Origin: Promethearchaeota archaeon
Lineage (GTDB): Archaea; Asgardarchaeota; Lokiarchaeia; Sigyniarchaeales; SOKP01
Assembly: GCA_016839705.1 (NCBI GenBank)
Contig: JAEOTR010000053.1
Coordinates: 37,878-101,877 of the forward strand
Length of the DNA: 64,000 nt
Direction of reading: 5' to 3'
Shown here: positions 26,502 to 35,525 of the stretch, piece by piece
How positions within the stretch are numbered: position 1 is the first letter of the stretch
Layout: each line of letters starts with the position of its first letter
Program-made: the position numbers and the translations under genes
The notes under the pieces: model-generated
What the model was told of the DNA's origin: nothing
Database searches by the model: none
The model's input: the letters and a program-made list of their open reading frames with translations, nothing else

Positions 26502-28850
26502 ATGAAACCATCAATCTTAAAGAAGTTAAATTTAATAATTGAAGAAGCTAATACATTAAAAGACAATAATAAATACCAGAAAGCGATAGATAAATTCGAA
26601 CAAGCTCTAAATTTTATTAATATAAAAGTTGATGAGCCTAGTGAAAAGAAAATTGAAGTTGAAAATATTCAAAATGCTATTAATCAGACATACTCAGTTG
26701 AGATAAACAGCATTATTCAAGAATCAATACGCTTAACAGCATTAAAAGAATATGAAAATGCGAAAAGTAATTTTAAGAAAGCTATTAGCATTGCTAAAGA
26801 AAAAATTAGTGATCAAGATCTTAGAGATGCAGAAATTGATGATATAAATGACTTACTTACCGAAATTGAAATAGAGCAATTAATCATAAAGGGAATAAAA
26901 ATAAGAGATGAAGATAAAAATTTAAATAATGCAATTAAGATATTTGAAGATGGACTGAATCTTGCAGATAAATTTCGAGATCCGGAGGAAAAAAAAGAGC
27001 ACATTTCCAAGATAAATAAAGAGATTAGTAAAATAAATGAACTTCAATTCAAACAAATATTGCAGCAAGGTACTGCATTAAAGCAATCTGGTCAATTTGG
27101 TGAGGCAATTAAGGTTTTTGAAAAAGCAAAGAGCTATATTGAAAAATCGTTCTCTCCTGATACAATGAAAACTGAAATTGTTAATCTTATTAATTTGTCA
27201 AATGATATCTATTCTAATCAGATCAAATCAATATTAGAGAAGGGGATAGATTTAATTAGTAACGGTTCAAATGAGGAAGCTATTTCAGAGTTAAGGAATG
27301 CCTTAGGTGTTGCAAATAAAATGTATGATTCTGATTTAAAAAAATTTGAAATCAGCCTTATCGCGGAAGCATTGAATCCAATATATATTGAGCAAATTAA
27401 ACCAATATTAGAAGAAGGAAAAGAAATTACTCAACGGGACAACTTCAAAGAATCAATTACAGAGATAAATAAAGCTGTAGCGATATATAATAAAGCGCTA
27501 GTAATAGCAGAATCCATGGTAAATTCAGAAAGAAGGATTCTTGAGATTAAAAAAATTGGTGATTTAATTAACCAAGCTTCTTTACCAGGGATTAGTTTGA
27601 TTAAAGATAAATCAATTCAATTAATAGGAATGCAAAAATACGAGGAAGCGATTAATGAAATATATGTAGCACTAAGCATTGCAAAACAAATGGCATATCC
27701 AGAAGAAGAAAATACTGAACTCGATGAATTAAAGAATATCATGAATAAAGTATATTCTACTCAAAATAAGGAAGTGATAAATCGTGGAAAAGAACTAGTA
27801 AGCCATAATGAATATGAAAAAGCGATAGAAGTTTTCAATGAAGCTCTGAATATGACAAATAAAATGTACCTTACTGAAGAAATGGATAACGAAGTAAATT
27901 TGATTAAAAGCTTGATCTATGATACCGAAGTAAAACAGTTAGTGGGAAAGGGTAAGTTAGATGAACAACAGAAAGAAAAAGAGAAAGAAATAGAAAAACT
28001 TCAAAAAAGATTAGAATATGCGCAAACAATTGACGATCCTCAACGTCGAGTTGAAGAAATGAATAAAATTAAAAATATGATTGATAATGTTCATTCTGAA
28101 GAAATTAAATTCTTAATTGAACAAGGTAATCAACTCGCACAAAAAGAAGCCTTTGAGGAAGCTTTTAGTTTTTACGAAAGAGCATTAAAAGTTAATGAAA
28201 TGATGGAAGAACCCGATATTAAAAATAAAGATTTAGTAAAAGACAGTTATAAAAGAGAGCTAATTAATAAAGCAAAGTTAGAAATAGATAATACCAACTA
28301 CGATAGTGCAATTGTAAATGCTAATAAAGCAGTTGAATTAGACTCAAAATTTGTAGATGCTTATTACCACATTGGCTTAGCTTATAATTATAAAAAGAAA
28401 TATGATGCCGCAATAGAAAACTTTCAAAAAGCATTAAATTACGATAAAAACCATATTGAATCCTGGAACTTAATTGGTTTAGCGTATATGGCTAAAAGTG
28501 AATTTAATAATGCGTTGAATTTCTTAAACAAAACTCTTGAGATTGACCCGAACTATTCCACTGGATGGTTTAATATAGGTAATATATATAAGCAAACTGA
28601 TGAATTTGATAAGGCAATTGAGAGTTATGATAAAGCTACGGAATTAAATCCTGATTTTGCTAAAGCATGGTTCTTTATGGGATGTGCCTATTTCGATAAG
28701 AAAAATTATCATCAAGCTCTTGAATCTCTTGAAAAAGCGATTAAATTAGATCCTAATCTTGCTCAAGATGTTAATCCTCTTATTAAAGATCTGAAGTCTA
28801 CTATTGATAAACTTAAAGAAACATTAGAGCTATCATTTCTTAATAAATAG
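26502..28850 (+). CDS. large TPR-repeat protein
   Basis: About 782 residues, all helical. The first 580 residues hold about eight degenerate TPR-like units of roughly 65 residues, each with the pattern G--L---GxYEEAI--F--AL--A followed by a long helix ending IY--QIK-I. The last part (about 590-765) holds five canonical 34-residue TPRs (for example AYYHIGLAYNYKKKYDAAI and WFNIGNIYKQTDEFDKAI). It is probably a protein-interaction scaffold in the cytosol. I chose ATG 26502, with AGGAG upstream at normal spacing, over TTG 26496. Its end is eight bases from the convergent flavoprotein gene. Confidence 0.85.
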   Translation: MKPSILKKLNLIIEEANTLKDNNKYQKAIDKFEQALNFINIKVDEPSEKKIEVENIQNAINQTYSVEINSIIQESIRLTALKEYENAKSNFKKAISIAKEKISDQDLRDAEIDDINDLLTEIEIEQLIIKGIKIRDEDKNLNNAIKIFEDGLNLADKFRDPEEKKEHISKINKEISKINELQFKQILQQGTALKQSGQFGEAIKVFEKAKSYIEKSFSPDTMKTEIVNLINLSNDIYSNQIKSILEKGIDLISNGSNEEAISELRNALGVANKMYDSDLKKFEISLIAEALNPIYIEQIKPILEEGKEITQRDNFKESITEINKAVAIYNKALVIAESMVNSERRILEIKKIGDLINQASLPGISLIKDKSIQLIGMQKYEEAINEIYVALSIAKQMAYPEEENTELDELKNIMNKVYSTQNKEVINRGKELVSHNEYEKAIEVFNEALNMTNKMYLTEEMDNEVNLIKSLIYDTEVKQLVGKGKLDEQQKEKEKEIEKLQKRLEYAQTIDDPQRRVEEMNKIKNMIDNVHSEEIKFLIEQGNQLAQKEAFEEAFSFYERALKVNEMMEEPDIKNKDLVKDSYKRELINKAKLEIDNTNYDSAIVNANKAVELDSKFVDAYYHIGLAYNYKKKYDAAIENFQKALNYDKNHIESWNLIGLAYMAKSEFNNALNFLNKTLEIDPNYSTGWFNIGNIYKQTDEFDKAIESYDKATELNPDFAKAWFFMGCAYFDKKNYHQALESLEKAIKLDPNLAQDVNPLIKDLKSTIDKLKETLELSFLNK

Positions 28851-28857
28851 AATAAAA

Positions 28858-30129
28858 TCATAGTAATAACATAGCTTTAAAGAATTTTGGACTTAGGGTA
28901 AGTTTTGAAAGAGTGGGAAGCATCCCAAACAATTTTTCTCCTACGTATCTATCATTAGATACTATATGTTTAGAAAGGTCGTGGTTTATATAAGCATCAT
29001 AGATGTATTTTCTACAAGTTTTATTCTCGCTTAATAATTTTGTGTATAGGTTCCACAAAGACTTTACAGAGGAACTCTCATTGTAGATTAAATATTCAAA
29101 GGCATTACCATTCTTAAAGTAGGTCATCAGAACACGATTTACTTCTTTATCATATTCTTGGAGTTCAACTCTACTAAAATTACTTCCTTTTTCGAATAAT
29201 GGCTTTAAAGTTTTAGCAGCGATATCCGCACATGCAACCCCTGGTAATAATCCTTCATAAAAGAACGCCGATACAATACCCGCAGCTTCCCCTAGAATAA
29301 GAACACGATCATTCGAGTACTTTTTTATTGGATGTTTGGATATTTCACCCACTATGGCATCTGATATATTGTAGGTTAATCCGTCTACGAACGATTGTAT
29401 AGGTTTATAATTTTTTAATATTCTCTCTAGTTTTGAAATAATTTCTTCCTTAGATTGATTTTTCTCACCCAAATACCCTGCGGAAATTCTTTCAACTCCC
29501 TTATTAAAGAAAAAGGGTCCATTTTTGCTTATTTTCGGATTTATATGAAAGGTATAATTCCATCTCAGATTCTCATTGATTTTAGTTTCATCCCCAAAAA
29601 GGTGGAGATATACTCCTATATAGGAATCAGGGACTCCAAAACCAAGTGATCGTTGTAACTCAAAGCCTCGTGATCCAGTTGCCAAAATTAATAATTTTGA
29701 GGTGTAAGATTCTCCCTTGGTGTTAATTAGTTCTAAGTGATCATTATATCGATTAATTTTTGATATTCTTTCGTTTGATTTGAAGGTCCCACCATGGGAT
29801 TCGAGCTGAGTTATTAAGTATTGAATCAGATTTTCTGTATAACTTACATTTCCTAAAGGAATTCCAAATTCTTTAGAATCAATAACGCCATTAAACTCAT
29901 CACTCATGTAATTTGAAGTAGTATGGGGATTTGGAAAAATTTTTTTATTATTCCAATCAAGCTCTTCTTTAACGAATGGTTTATTATGTTCAGGGAAAAT
30001 GTTTGTCCTTATAGGTATCTCTTTTTGATAATCTTGAGCTTCTATAAGCATTGTTTTGGCGTATTTTGAAATTTTAGATGCAAAAGTTACACCTGATACT
30101 CCAGCGCCAATAATTATAACATCATACAT
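28858..30129 (-). CDS. geranylgeranyl-reductase-family FAD oxidoreductase
   Basis: A 423-residue flavoprotein. The N-terminal FAD-binding motif is IIIGAGVSG, followed by a middle segment LILATGSRGFEL, and the second FAD motif reads GEAAGIVSAFFYEGLLPGV where the family has GDAAG. This layout is that of geranylgeranyl reductases, which saturate the isoprenoid chains of archaeal lipids, and of related p-hydroxybenzoate-hydroxylase-fold enzymes. The change of D to E in the second motif and the modest sequence fit make the lipid role likely but not certain. No membrane helix is seen. No partner ferredoxin is directly adjacent; one lies 1.5 kb away. Confidence 0.8.
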   Translation of the reverse strand: MYDVIIIGAGVSGVTFASKISKYAKTMLIEAQDYQKEIPIRTNIFPEHNKPFVKEELDWNNKKIFPNPHTTSNYMSDEFNGVIDSKEFGIPLGNVSYTENLIQYLITQLESHGGTFKSNERISKINRYNDHLELINTKGESYTSKLLILATGSRGFELQRSLGFGVPDSYIGVYLHLFGDETKINENLRWNYTFHINPKISKNGPFFFNKGVERISAGYLGEKNQSKEEIISKLERILKNYKPIQSFVDGLTYNISDAIVGEISKHPIKKYSNDRVLILGEAAGIVSAFFYEGLLPGVACADIAAKTLKPLFEKGSNFSRVELQEYDKEVNRVLMTYFKNGNAFEYLIYNESSSVKSLWNLYTKLLSENKTCRKYIYDAYINHDLSKHIVSNDRYVGEKLFGMLPTLSKLTLSPKFFKAMLLL

Positions 30130-30252
30130 GATAAATCAATATAAAATCATGAATAGAACTACATAGAATAATACTATTTTAATTTTTAATTTTTAGAATT
30201 ATAGTTTTTGTGGTTTTTAGTTGAATTTAATATCAAAAAAATCTAGCTTTTT

Positions 30253-31011
30253 TTAAATTATATTGATGATCTTTTTAGCAATTTTATCTAGATTTAATTC
30301 TGCCATTCCTAACGGCACAGTATTATCATAAAGAACGACAATTAATAATGGATCTAATTTCCAAGGAATATCAATTATTTTGGAAACTACTTTTTGTCCA
30401 TTTTCTAAACGACTATACATTTCCGGTAAGGTCAATGTCCCGACTCTATATCTAATTTCTAATTCTTTAAGAGAATTTACAAGGATCTCATTTGGGAGTG
30501 AAGTGTAAATAACATTTCCCTTTGTTGAGAGAAGAGCTGCTCCAACTATCTCATTTTCATACATTAATTCTTTAAACACATCAATAACTTTCTGAAAAAA
30601 AACTTTACTTAGATAGATCTCTTCTTCTCCTGTAATTATCGAATCGACAAATTCATCAAATTTAGGTTCTTCTATCTGCTCGTAATCTTTTACTTTGCTT
30701 ATATCTGGGAAAAAATCAAGAAATTCATCCATTATTCTTGATAGACGAGAGTTTACAAATAATAGGCTTGCACTAGAATCTGAAAGGATTGTGAAGATTA
30801 AATCTTCTTGTATTGTAAATACAAATCTTAATTCGCTCATCTCCAGAACTTCCGGAGTTTTTTTCATAATCACATTCTCGGAAAAGGAAAAAATTGCAGA
30901 AAAAAATGGTGTAATTAAGTTTACTTCGAGGTTTTCAAAATCATTTGTGAAATTTCTGCTATAGATACAAATTCCAGTTTTTTTCAGGATAAATAGCGAA
31001 TGAATTTTCAT
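30253..31011 (-). CDS. longin-like plus roadblock-like domain protein
   Basis: A 252-residue protein. The first 115 residues follow the strand-helix pattern of a longin-like domain: MKIHSLFILKKTGICIYSR, a helix ITPFFSAIFSFSENV, then LRFVFTIQEDLIFTILSD and a long helix ending FLDFFP. Residues about 140-252 resemble a roadblock domain (VGAALLSTKGNVIYTSLP). Both folds bind small GTPases in eukaryotes, and such fusions occur in Asgard archaea. The assignment rests on pattern only. A GTPase partner could be the pair at 10986-14280, but nothing here proves it. It is divergent from the thioredoxin gene. Confidence 0.6.
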   Translation of the reverse strand: MKIHSLFILKKTGICIYSRNFTNDFENLEVNLITPFFSAIFSFSENVIMKKTPEVLEMSELRFVFTIQEDLIFTILSDSSASLLFVNSRLSRIMDEFLDFFPDISKVKDYEQIEEPKFDEFVDSIITGEEEIYLSKVFFQKVIDVFKELMYENEIVGAALLSTKGNVIYTSLPNEILVNSLKELEIRYRVGTLTLPEMYSRLENGQKVVSKIIDIPWKLDPLLIVVLYDNTVPLGMAELNLDKIAKKIINII

Positions 31012-31228
31012 TAAGATTGATACCTAAATACTCCTATAAATTAATTTAAAGGATTTTAGTCTTATAAGTATTGTCAATGATAAGATTGATTTAATTCATC
31101 GATTTTATTCTCAGTTTAGTTATTTTTAAAAATTCATTCCTATAACGTGAATTTTTATTCATAATCCAGATCTTTAAATAAAAATTCTTATTTCTTTTAA
31201 TAAAGAAGGGTACGAAAGATCGATTGAT

Positions 31229-31630
31229 ATGTCTGATAATGAATTAGAAAAGATACGACAGAGAAAAGCAGAAATGCTAATGAGAATGCAAAGTATGCCA
31301 ACCGGGATTATAACCATTAATACTGAACAAGATTTAAAAAGATTAACAGATGAGTTTAACGACAAAATTATAATTATCGATTTTTGGGCAGTATGGTGCT
31401 CACCTTGTAAAATTTTTGCTCCAATTTTCGAGAAATTACAGCAGGAATATTATAAGGACTTCATATTTGCGAAAATCAATGTAGATGAGAATCCCCTAAT
31501 TGCTCAATATTATGGAATCTCTTCAATTCCGACAACTCTCCTTTTAAAAGATGGTCAAGCCCTGCGTAAATTCGTGGGAGTCATGAATTATCCATCAATG
31601 AAACAAATTCTTGAAAAATTGAAATTTTAA
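31229..31630 (+). CDS. thioredoxin
   Basis: A 133-residue thioredoxin with active site WCSPC (S replacing the usual G of WCGPC) and the cis-Pro in SSIPTTLLLKDG. An N-terminal extension of about 25 residues, charged and helical (ELEKIRQRKAEMLMRMQ), precedes the fold; such extensions occur in some archaeal thioredoxins. It should act as a cytosolic disulfide reductase or redox partner. It is convergent with the ferredoxin gene. Confidence 0.92.
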   Translation: MSDNELEKIRQRKAEMLMRMQSMPTGIITINTEQDLKRLTDEFNDKIIIIDFWAVWCSPCKIFAPIFEKLQQEYYKDFIFAKINVDENPLIAQYYGISSIPTTLLLKDGQALRKFVGVMNYPSMKQILEKLKF

Positions 31631-31652
31631 ATATCCAAAGTTAGTAATATTA

Positions 31653-31874
31653 TTATCTCCACGCAAAATGATGTAAGATGGCATTATAGGGGCATGTGTC
31701 TTGACATGCTCCACATTCAATGCACTCAACTATATTTTCAGCATTTACTTTTCCCTCAAGAATTATATAAACTTCAGCAGGGCATACATTCACACATTCT
31801 TCTGAAGCTTCGCAGAGATCCAAGTCGATCTCTACCCAATTATCATTATCTTCCCATTTTTTTACGTTTGACAT
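31653..31874 (-). CDS. ferredoxin, one complete [4Fe-4S] motif and one altered
   Basis: A 73-residue bacterial-type ferredoxin. The second motif is complete (CIECGACQDTCP). The first reads CEASEECVNVCP: the second Cys of the C-x2-C-x2-C-x3-CP pattern is Ser. This leaves three Cys for cluster I, which would then be [3Fe-4S] or an unusual [4Fe-4S]. The N-terminal Trp-rich leader (KKWEDNDNWVEID) is typical of short archaeal ferredoxins. It is a plausible electron carrier for the AOR and OYE-type enzymes in this window. Confidence 0.9.
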   Translation of the reverse strand: MSNVKKWEDNDNWVEIDLDLCEASEECVNVCPAEVYIILEGKVNAENIVECIECGACQDTCPYNAILHHFAWR

Positions 31875-31967
31875 TTTACTAAATTATTGTAGGTGTTATT
31901 CAGAATTAAAAAGCAATAGAATAATTATTATAATAATATTATATTTCACTATTAAATAATAAAAGTG

Positions 31968-33095
31968 ATGGAAATGGAATTAAAAACTTTATTTAGCCCT
32001 GAGAAAATAGGAAATGTGGAAATTAAGAATAGAATAGTTCGTTCTGCAACGTATACTCACGCTGCGACAGGGGATGGTCATGTTTCTGACCTATTGATTA
32101 AATATCATACTGATTTAGCTAAAGGAGGGGTTGGGCTAATCATAACAGGTATTACAACTATAGATAAAGTAGGAACAATAAGTCCTGGTCAAACCTGTTT
32201 ATATGATGATTCTTATATTGAAGGTCATAAAAGAATGGTCGATGCTGTTCATGAATATTCTGATGTAAAAATTGCTCCTCAATTGAGTCATTCTGGTCGT
32301 CAAGGTATAACTGCTATTGCTCCTTCTGCGATAATATTTAAAGAAGACGATAGAATGCCAAAAGAGCTAACGAATGAAGATTTGAAAGAAGTTATCAAAA
32401 ATTTCATAGATGCAGGTCGGCGAGCATATGAAAGTGGATATGATCTTCTAACTCTCAATGCTGCTCACGGATGGCTATTATGTAATTTTTTATCACCTTT
32501 TACAAATAAACGTTCGGATGAGTATGGTGGCAATACCCAGAATAGAATGAGGATCTTAGTGGAAATTTATAATGGAATCGTAGATGAGGTTGGTAAGAAT
32601 TTTCCTATAGTTGTTAAATTACAAACTCAAGACTTTGTTGATGATGGTTTAAAGCTAGCAGAGGGAAAAATAATTGCAAAAGAACTTGTAGATCTAGGAT
32701 TCGCTGCTATTGAACCAAGTGGGGGTTCAGCTGAAGTATCAAGATTATTTAAAATACGTTACCCGGCACCTAGAGTTCAATCTCAGGATGATGAGAATTA
32801 CTTCCTGCCAGCTGTGAAGGAATTGAAACCCATCATGAAAGATAGTAAAATAATTCTCATGGGAGGGGTAAGAAATCCAGTAACTGCTGAGAAGCTTCTT
32901 CAAGAGAACATTATAGATTTTATCGCATTGAGCAGGCCCTTAATTTGTGAACCAGATCTTCCAAATAGATGGAAAAATGACGATCTTACACCCCCGCTTT
33001 GTAATAGTTGCAATTCGTGCTTTTTTAGTACAGGAACGGGCTCAGTTACCTGCACAGTTAAAGAAAAACTAATTCAAGAAAGATTGAATAAATAG
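31968..33095 (+). CDS. NADH:flavin oxidoreductase / old-yellow-enzyme family, copy 1
   Basis: A 375-residue FMN barrel protein of the OYE and 2,4-dienoyl-CoA-reductase family. Marks are KNRIVRSATYTHAATGDG at the start, NAAHGWLLCNFLSPFTNKR-SDEYGG in the middle (the first His position is Asn here, unlike copies 2 and 3), and GGVRNPVTAEKLL near the FMN phosphate. It ends with CNSCNSC and a later Cys, the expected [4Fe-4S] ligand set, directly after the barrel. The second flavin/NAD domain of dienoyl-CoA reductase is absent. Likely role: reduction of activated C=C bonds, with electrons from an external donor. I start at ATG 31968; a GTG three bases before is possible. Confidence 0.88.
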   Translation: MEMELKTLFSPEKIGNVEIKNRIVRSATYTHAATGDGHVSDLLIKYHTDLAKGGVGLIITGITTIDKVGTISPGQTCLYDDSYIEGHKRMVDAVHEYSDVKIAPQLSHSGRQGITAIAPSAIIFKEDDRMPKELTNEDLKEVIKNFIDAGRRAYESGYDLLTLNAAHGWLLCNFLSPFTNKRSDEYGGNTQNRMRILVEIYNGIVDEVGKNFPIVVKLQTQDFVDDGLKLAEGKIIAKELVDLGFAAIEPSGGSAEVSRLFKIRYPAPRVQSQDDENYFLPAVKELKPIMKDSKIILMGGVRNPVTAEKLLQENIIDFIALSRPLICEPDLPNRWKNDDLTPPLCNSCNSCFFSTGTGSVTCTVKEKLIQERLNK

Positions 33096-33202
33096 AAATC
33101 TTCTTTTTTTCACCTTATATAATAATAAATTTAATAATTTGGGCATAATTACTCTCTAAGAATAATTTACTCTTAAAAAACAATTTAAACCGTGAATGTA
33201 AA

Positions 33203-34324
33203 TTGGAGTTAAAAACTCTCTTTAGTCCTAAAAAAATAGGAAATGTTCAGATTAAAAATCGAATTGTACGTTCAGCCACCTTTATGCATATAGCAGAAAA
33301 ATATGGTTTTATTGGAGATCGATATCTTAAGGTGTATGATGAATTAGCAAAGGGAGGCACTGGATTAATTATTACAGGAGCAGTAGCCGTAGATCCCACT
33401 GGTACAGGTGGTCCCTACCAAGTTTGTTTGTATGAAGATTCTCATATGGCAGGGCATAAAAAATTAGTTGATACCGTACATGAATATGACGGAACAAAAA
33501 TCGCCTCTCAAATTCAGCATATTGGCCGTGTAGGAGTCCACCCTAAATATCAAACAATCGCTCCTTCACCAGTACCATATAAAATTACAGGAATTACACC
33601 CCGAGAATTGACAACTGAAGAAGTCAAGGAATATATTGAAAAATTTGTTAAGACAGGGATAAGAGCATATGAGTGTGGATATGATCTTGTGCAACTTCAT
33701 GGTGCGCACGGTTATTTTCTAACGAACTTCCTTTCCCCATATACAAACCTACGTAGCGATGAATATGGTGGAACTACCGAAAAAAGAACTAATATCCTAA
33801 GAGATATATATAATGGAATCAAGGATGAAGTTGGAAAACAATTTCCAGTAATTATTAAATTTCAGTCTCAAGATTTTATTCCTAATGGTATAAACGAAGA
33901 TGAAGGGATTAAAATTGCTAAGAACCTATCAAAGATTGGCTTTGATGCTGTAGAACCCAGTGGTGGTGGGGCAGAATCTATATTGTATACTAAAGGTAAT
34001 ATTACCAGTAAAGTAGTAAAAAAAGAAGAAGATGAGAATTATTTCTTGCCATTTGCAAAAAAGATCAAACCAATATTAAAAGATTGTGCTTTAATCCTTG
34101 TAGGAGGAATTCGAAATCCAGTTGTTGCTGATAAAATATTAACGGATGGTGATGCTGATTTTATATCGCTATGTAGACCATTAATTTATGAACCTGATCT
34201 TCCCAATCGCTGGAAGAGTGGGGATACTACACCCCCTAAATGTATCAGCTGCAATTCATGCTTTACCACGATGGAAAAGGGACCAGTATATTGTGTAACT
34301 AAAAAAAATTTAGAAAAAAACTAA
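33203..34324 (+). CDS. NADH:flavin oxidoreductase / old-yellow-enzyme family, copy 2
   Basis: A 373-residue paralogue of the gene before it. It has KNRIVRSATFMHIAEKYG, LHGAHGYFLTNFLSPYTN with both His of the family motif, GGIRNPVVADKIL, and the C-terminal CISCNSC with a last Cys ten residues on. The start is TTG 33203: no ATG or GTG lies upstream in frame near the conserved start, and the protein aligns there with copies 1 and 3. Its stop overlaps the start of copy 3 by one base (TAATG), so copies 2 and 3 are one transcription unit. Confidence 0.88.
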   Translation: MELKTLFSPKKIGNVQIKNRIVRSATFMHIAEKYGFIGDRYLKVYDELAKGGTGLIITGAVAVDPTGTGGPYQVCLYEDSHMAGHKKLVDTVHEYDGTKIASQIQHIGRVGVHPKYQTIAPSPVPYKITGITPRELTTEEVKEYIEKFVKTGIRAYECGYDLVQLHGAHGYFLTNFLSPYTNLRSDEYGGTTEKRTNILRDIYNGIKDEVGKQFPVIIKFQSQDFIPNGINEDEGIKIAKNLSKIGFDAVEPSGGGAESILYTKGNITSKVVKKEEDENYFLPFAKKIKPILKDCALILVGGIRNPVVADKILTDGDADFISLCRPLIYEPDLPNRWKSGDTTPPKCISCNSCFTTMEKGPVYCVTKKNLEKN

Positions 34325-35457
34325 TGACGGAATTAAAAACACTATTTACCCCGCAAAAAATTGGAAGTGTAGAAATAAAGAATCGTATTGTTAGATCGGC
34401 TACTTTTGAGCATAGAGCTGAAAAATATGGATATGTTGGTCAGAAAATACTCGATTTTTATAGTGAATTAGCACTTGGTGGAACGGGTTTAATTATCACG
34501 GGATTTACCGCAATAGATCCAAGTGGAACAGGAAGTCCATATCAACTTCGATTGGATAATGATTCTTATATCCCAGGACACAAAAAGTTAGTTTATATGG
34601 TTCATAATCAATCGGATGCTAAACTTGCTATACAGATTGTTCATTTGGGGAGACAATGTGAGCATCCAAAATATCCTCCTATCGCACCTTCTCCGATTCC
34701 AGAAAAAACAACAGGATTAACCCCTAAAGAATTAAGTGTTGAAGAAATTTACGAATTAGTTAAAAAATTTAAAGAAACATCTATTCGAGCTTATGAATGT
34801 GGGTATGATATGGTCCAACTCCATGCATCCCATGGGTATCTTCTAAGTAATTTTGTGTCACCTTATACAAATAAACGAAAGGATGAATTTGGGGGAAGCA
34901 TAAAAAATATGGCTAGAATTCTTGTAGAAATCTTCCATCAAACCAGAGATGAGCTTGGGAAAAAGTTCCCTATCACTATCAAACTCCAAACTGAGGATTC
35001 AGTACCGGGGGGACTTACATTAGAGACGAGTTCAAAAATTGCAGAGATTCTTGCTGAGACAGGTTATGAGGCGATTGAACCTAGTGGTGGGATTTATGAG
35101 AGTCAATTAACCAATAGTAATACTTATCCATGTAAAATAGTTAAATCAACTGAGGATGAAAACTATTTTTTACCTACTGCTAAAGTAATAAAACCGTTAA
35201 TAAAAAAGTCAAAATTGATTTTAGTTGGGGGCATAAAAAACCCAGTCTCAGCAGAAAAGATACTAATTAATAAACACGCAGATTTTATTTCATTGTGTCG
35301 TCCTTTGATATATGAACCTGATTTACCTAATCGCTGGAAAAGTGGTGATATTTCTCCAGCAAAATGCATAAGTTGTAATTCTTGCTTAGTGCAAATGAGA
35401 ATAGGTCCAGTATATTGTGTAACCAAACAAAACTTAGAAAAGAAGAAACAAAATTAA
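34324..35457 (+). CDS. NADH:flavin oxidoreductase / old-yellow-enzyme family, copy 3
   Basis: A 377-residue paralogue, closest in sequence to copy 2. It shows KNRIVRSATFEHRAEKYG, LHASHGYLLSNFVSPYTNKR, GGIKNPVSAEKIL and the C-terminal CISCNSC cluster motif. As in the other copies the barrel ends soon after the Fe-S motif, so no NAD-binding domain is present and an external electron donor is needed. The three genes arose by tandem duplication. The shared ARG/Lys-rich tails differ. Substrates may be enoyl-CoA or dienoyl compounds, suggested by the acyl-CoA genes downstream. Confidence 0.88.
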   Translation: MTELKTLFTPQKIGSVEIKNRIVRSATFEHRAEKYGYVGQKILDFYSELALGGTGLIITGFTAIDPSGTGSPYQLRLDNDSYIPGHKKLVYMVHNQSDAKLAIQIVHLGRQCEHPKYPPIAPSPIPEKTTGLTPKELSVEEIYELVKKFKETSIRAYECGYDMVQLHASHGYLLSNFVSPYTNKRKDEFGGSIKNMARILVEIFHQTRDELGKKFPITIKLQTEDSVPGGLTLETSSKIAEILAETGYEAIEPSGGIYESQLTNSNTYPCKIVKSTEDENYFLPTAKVIKPLIKKSKLILVGGIKNPVSAEKILINKHADFISLCRPLIYEPDLPNRWKSGDISPAKCISCNSCLVQMRIGPVYCVTKQNLEKKKQN

Positions 35458-35474
35458 CACATCGTTAAAAAACA

Positions 35475-35482
35475 TTTATATA
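35475..35482 (+). promoter_or_regulatory. TATA box before the DppBC-like gene
   Basis: TTTATATA preceded by an A-rich BRE-like stretch (AAAAAACA), 44 bases before ATG 35526. It separates this gene from the OYE operon. Confidence 0.5.
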
Positions 35483-35525
35483 CAGTTATATCCAACTTTC
35501 TAATATCAGTAATAAAATCCACGGG

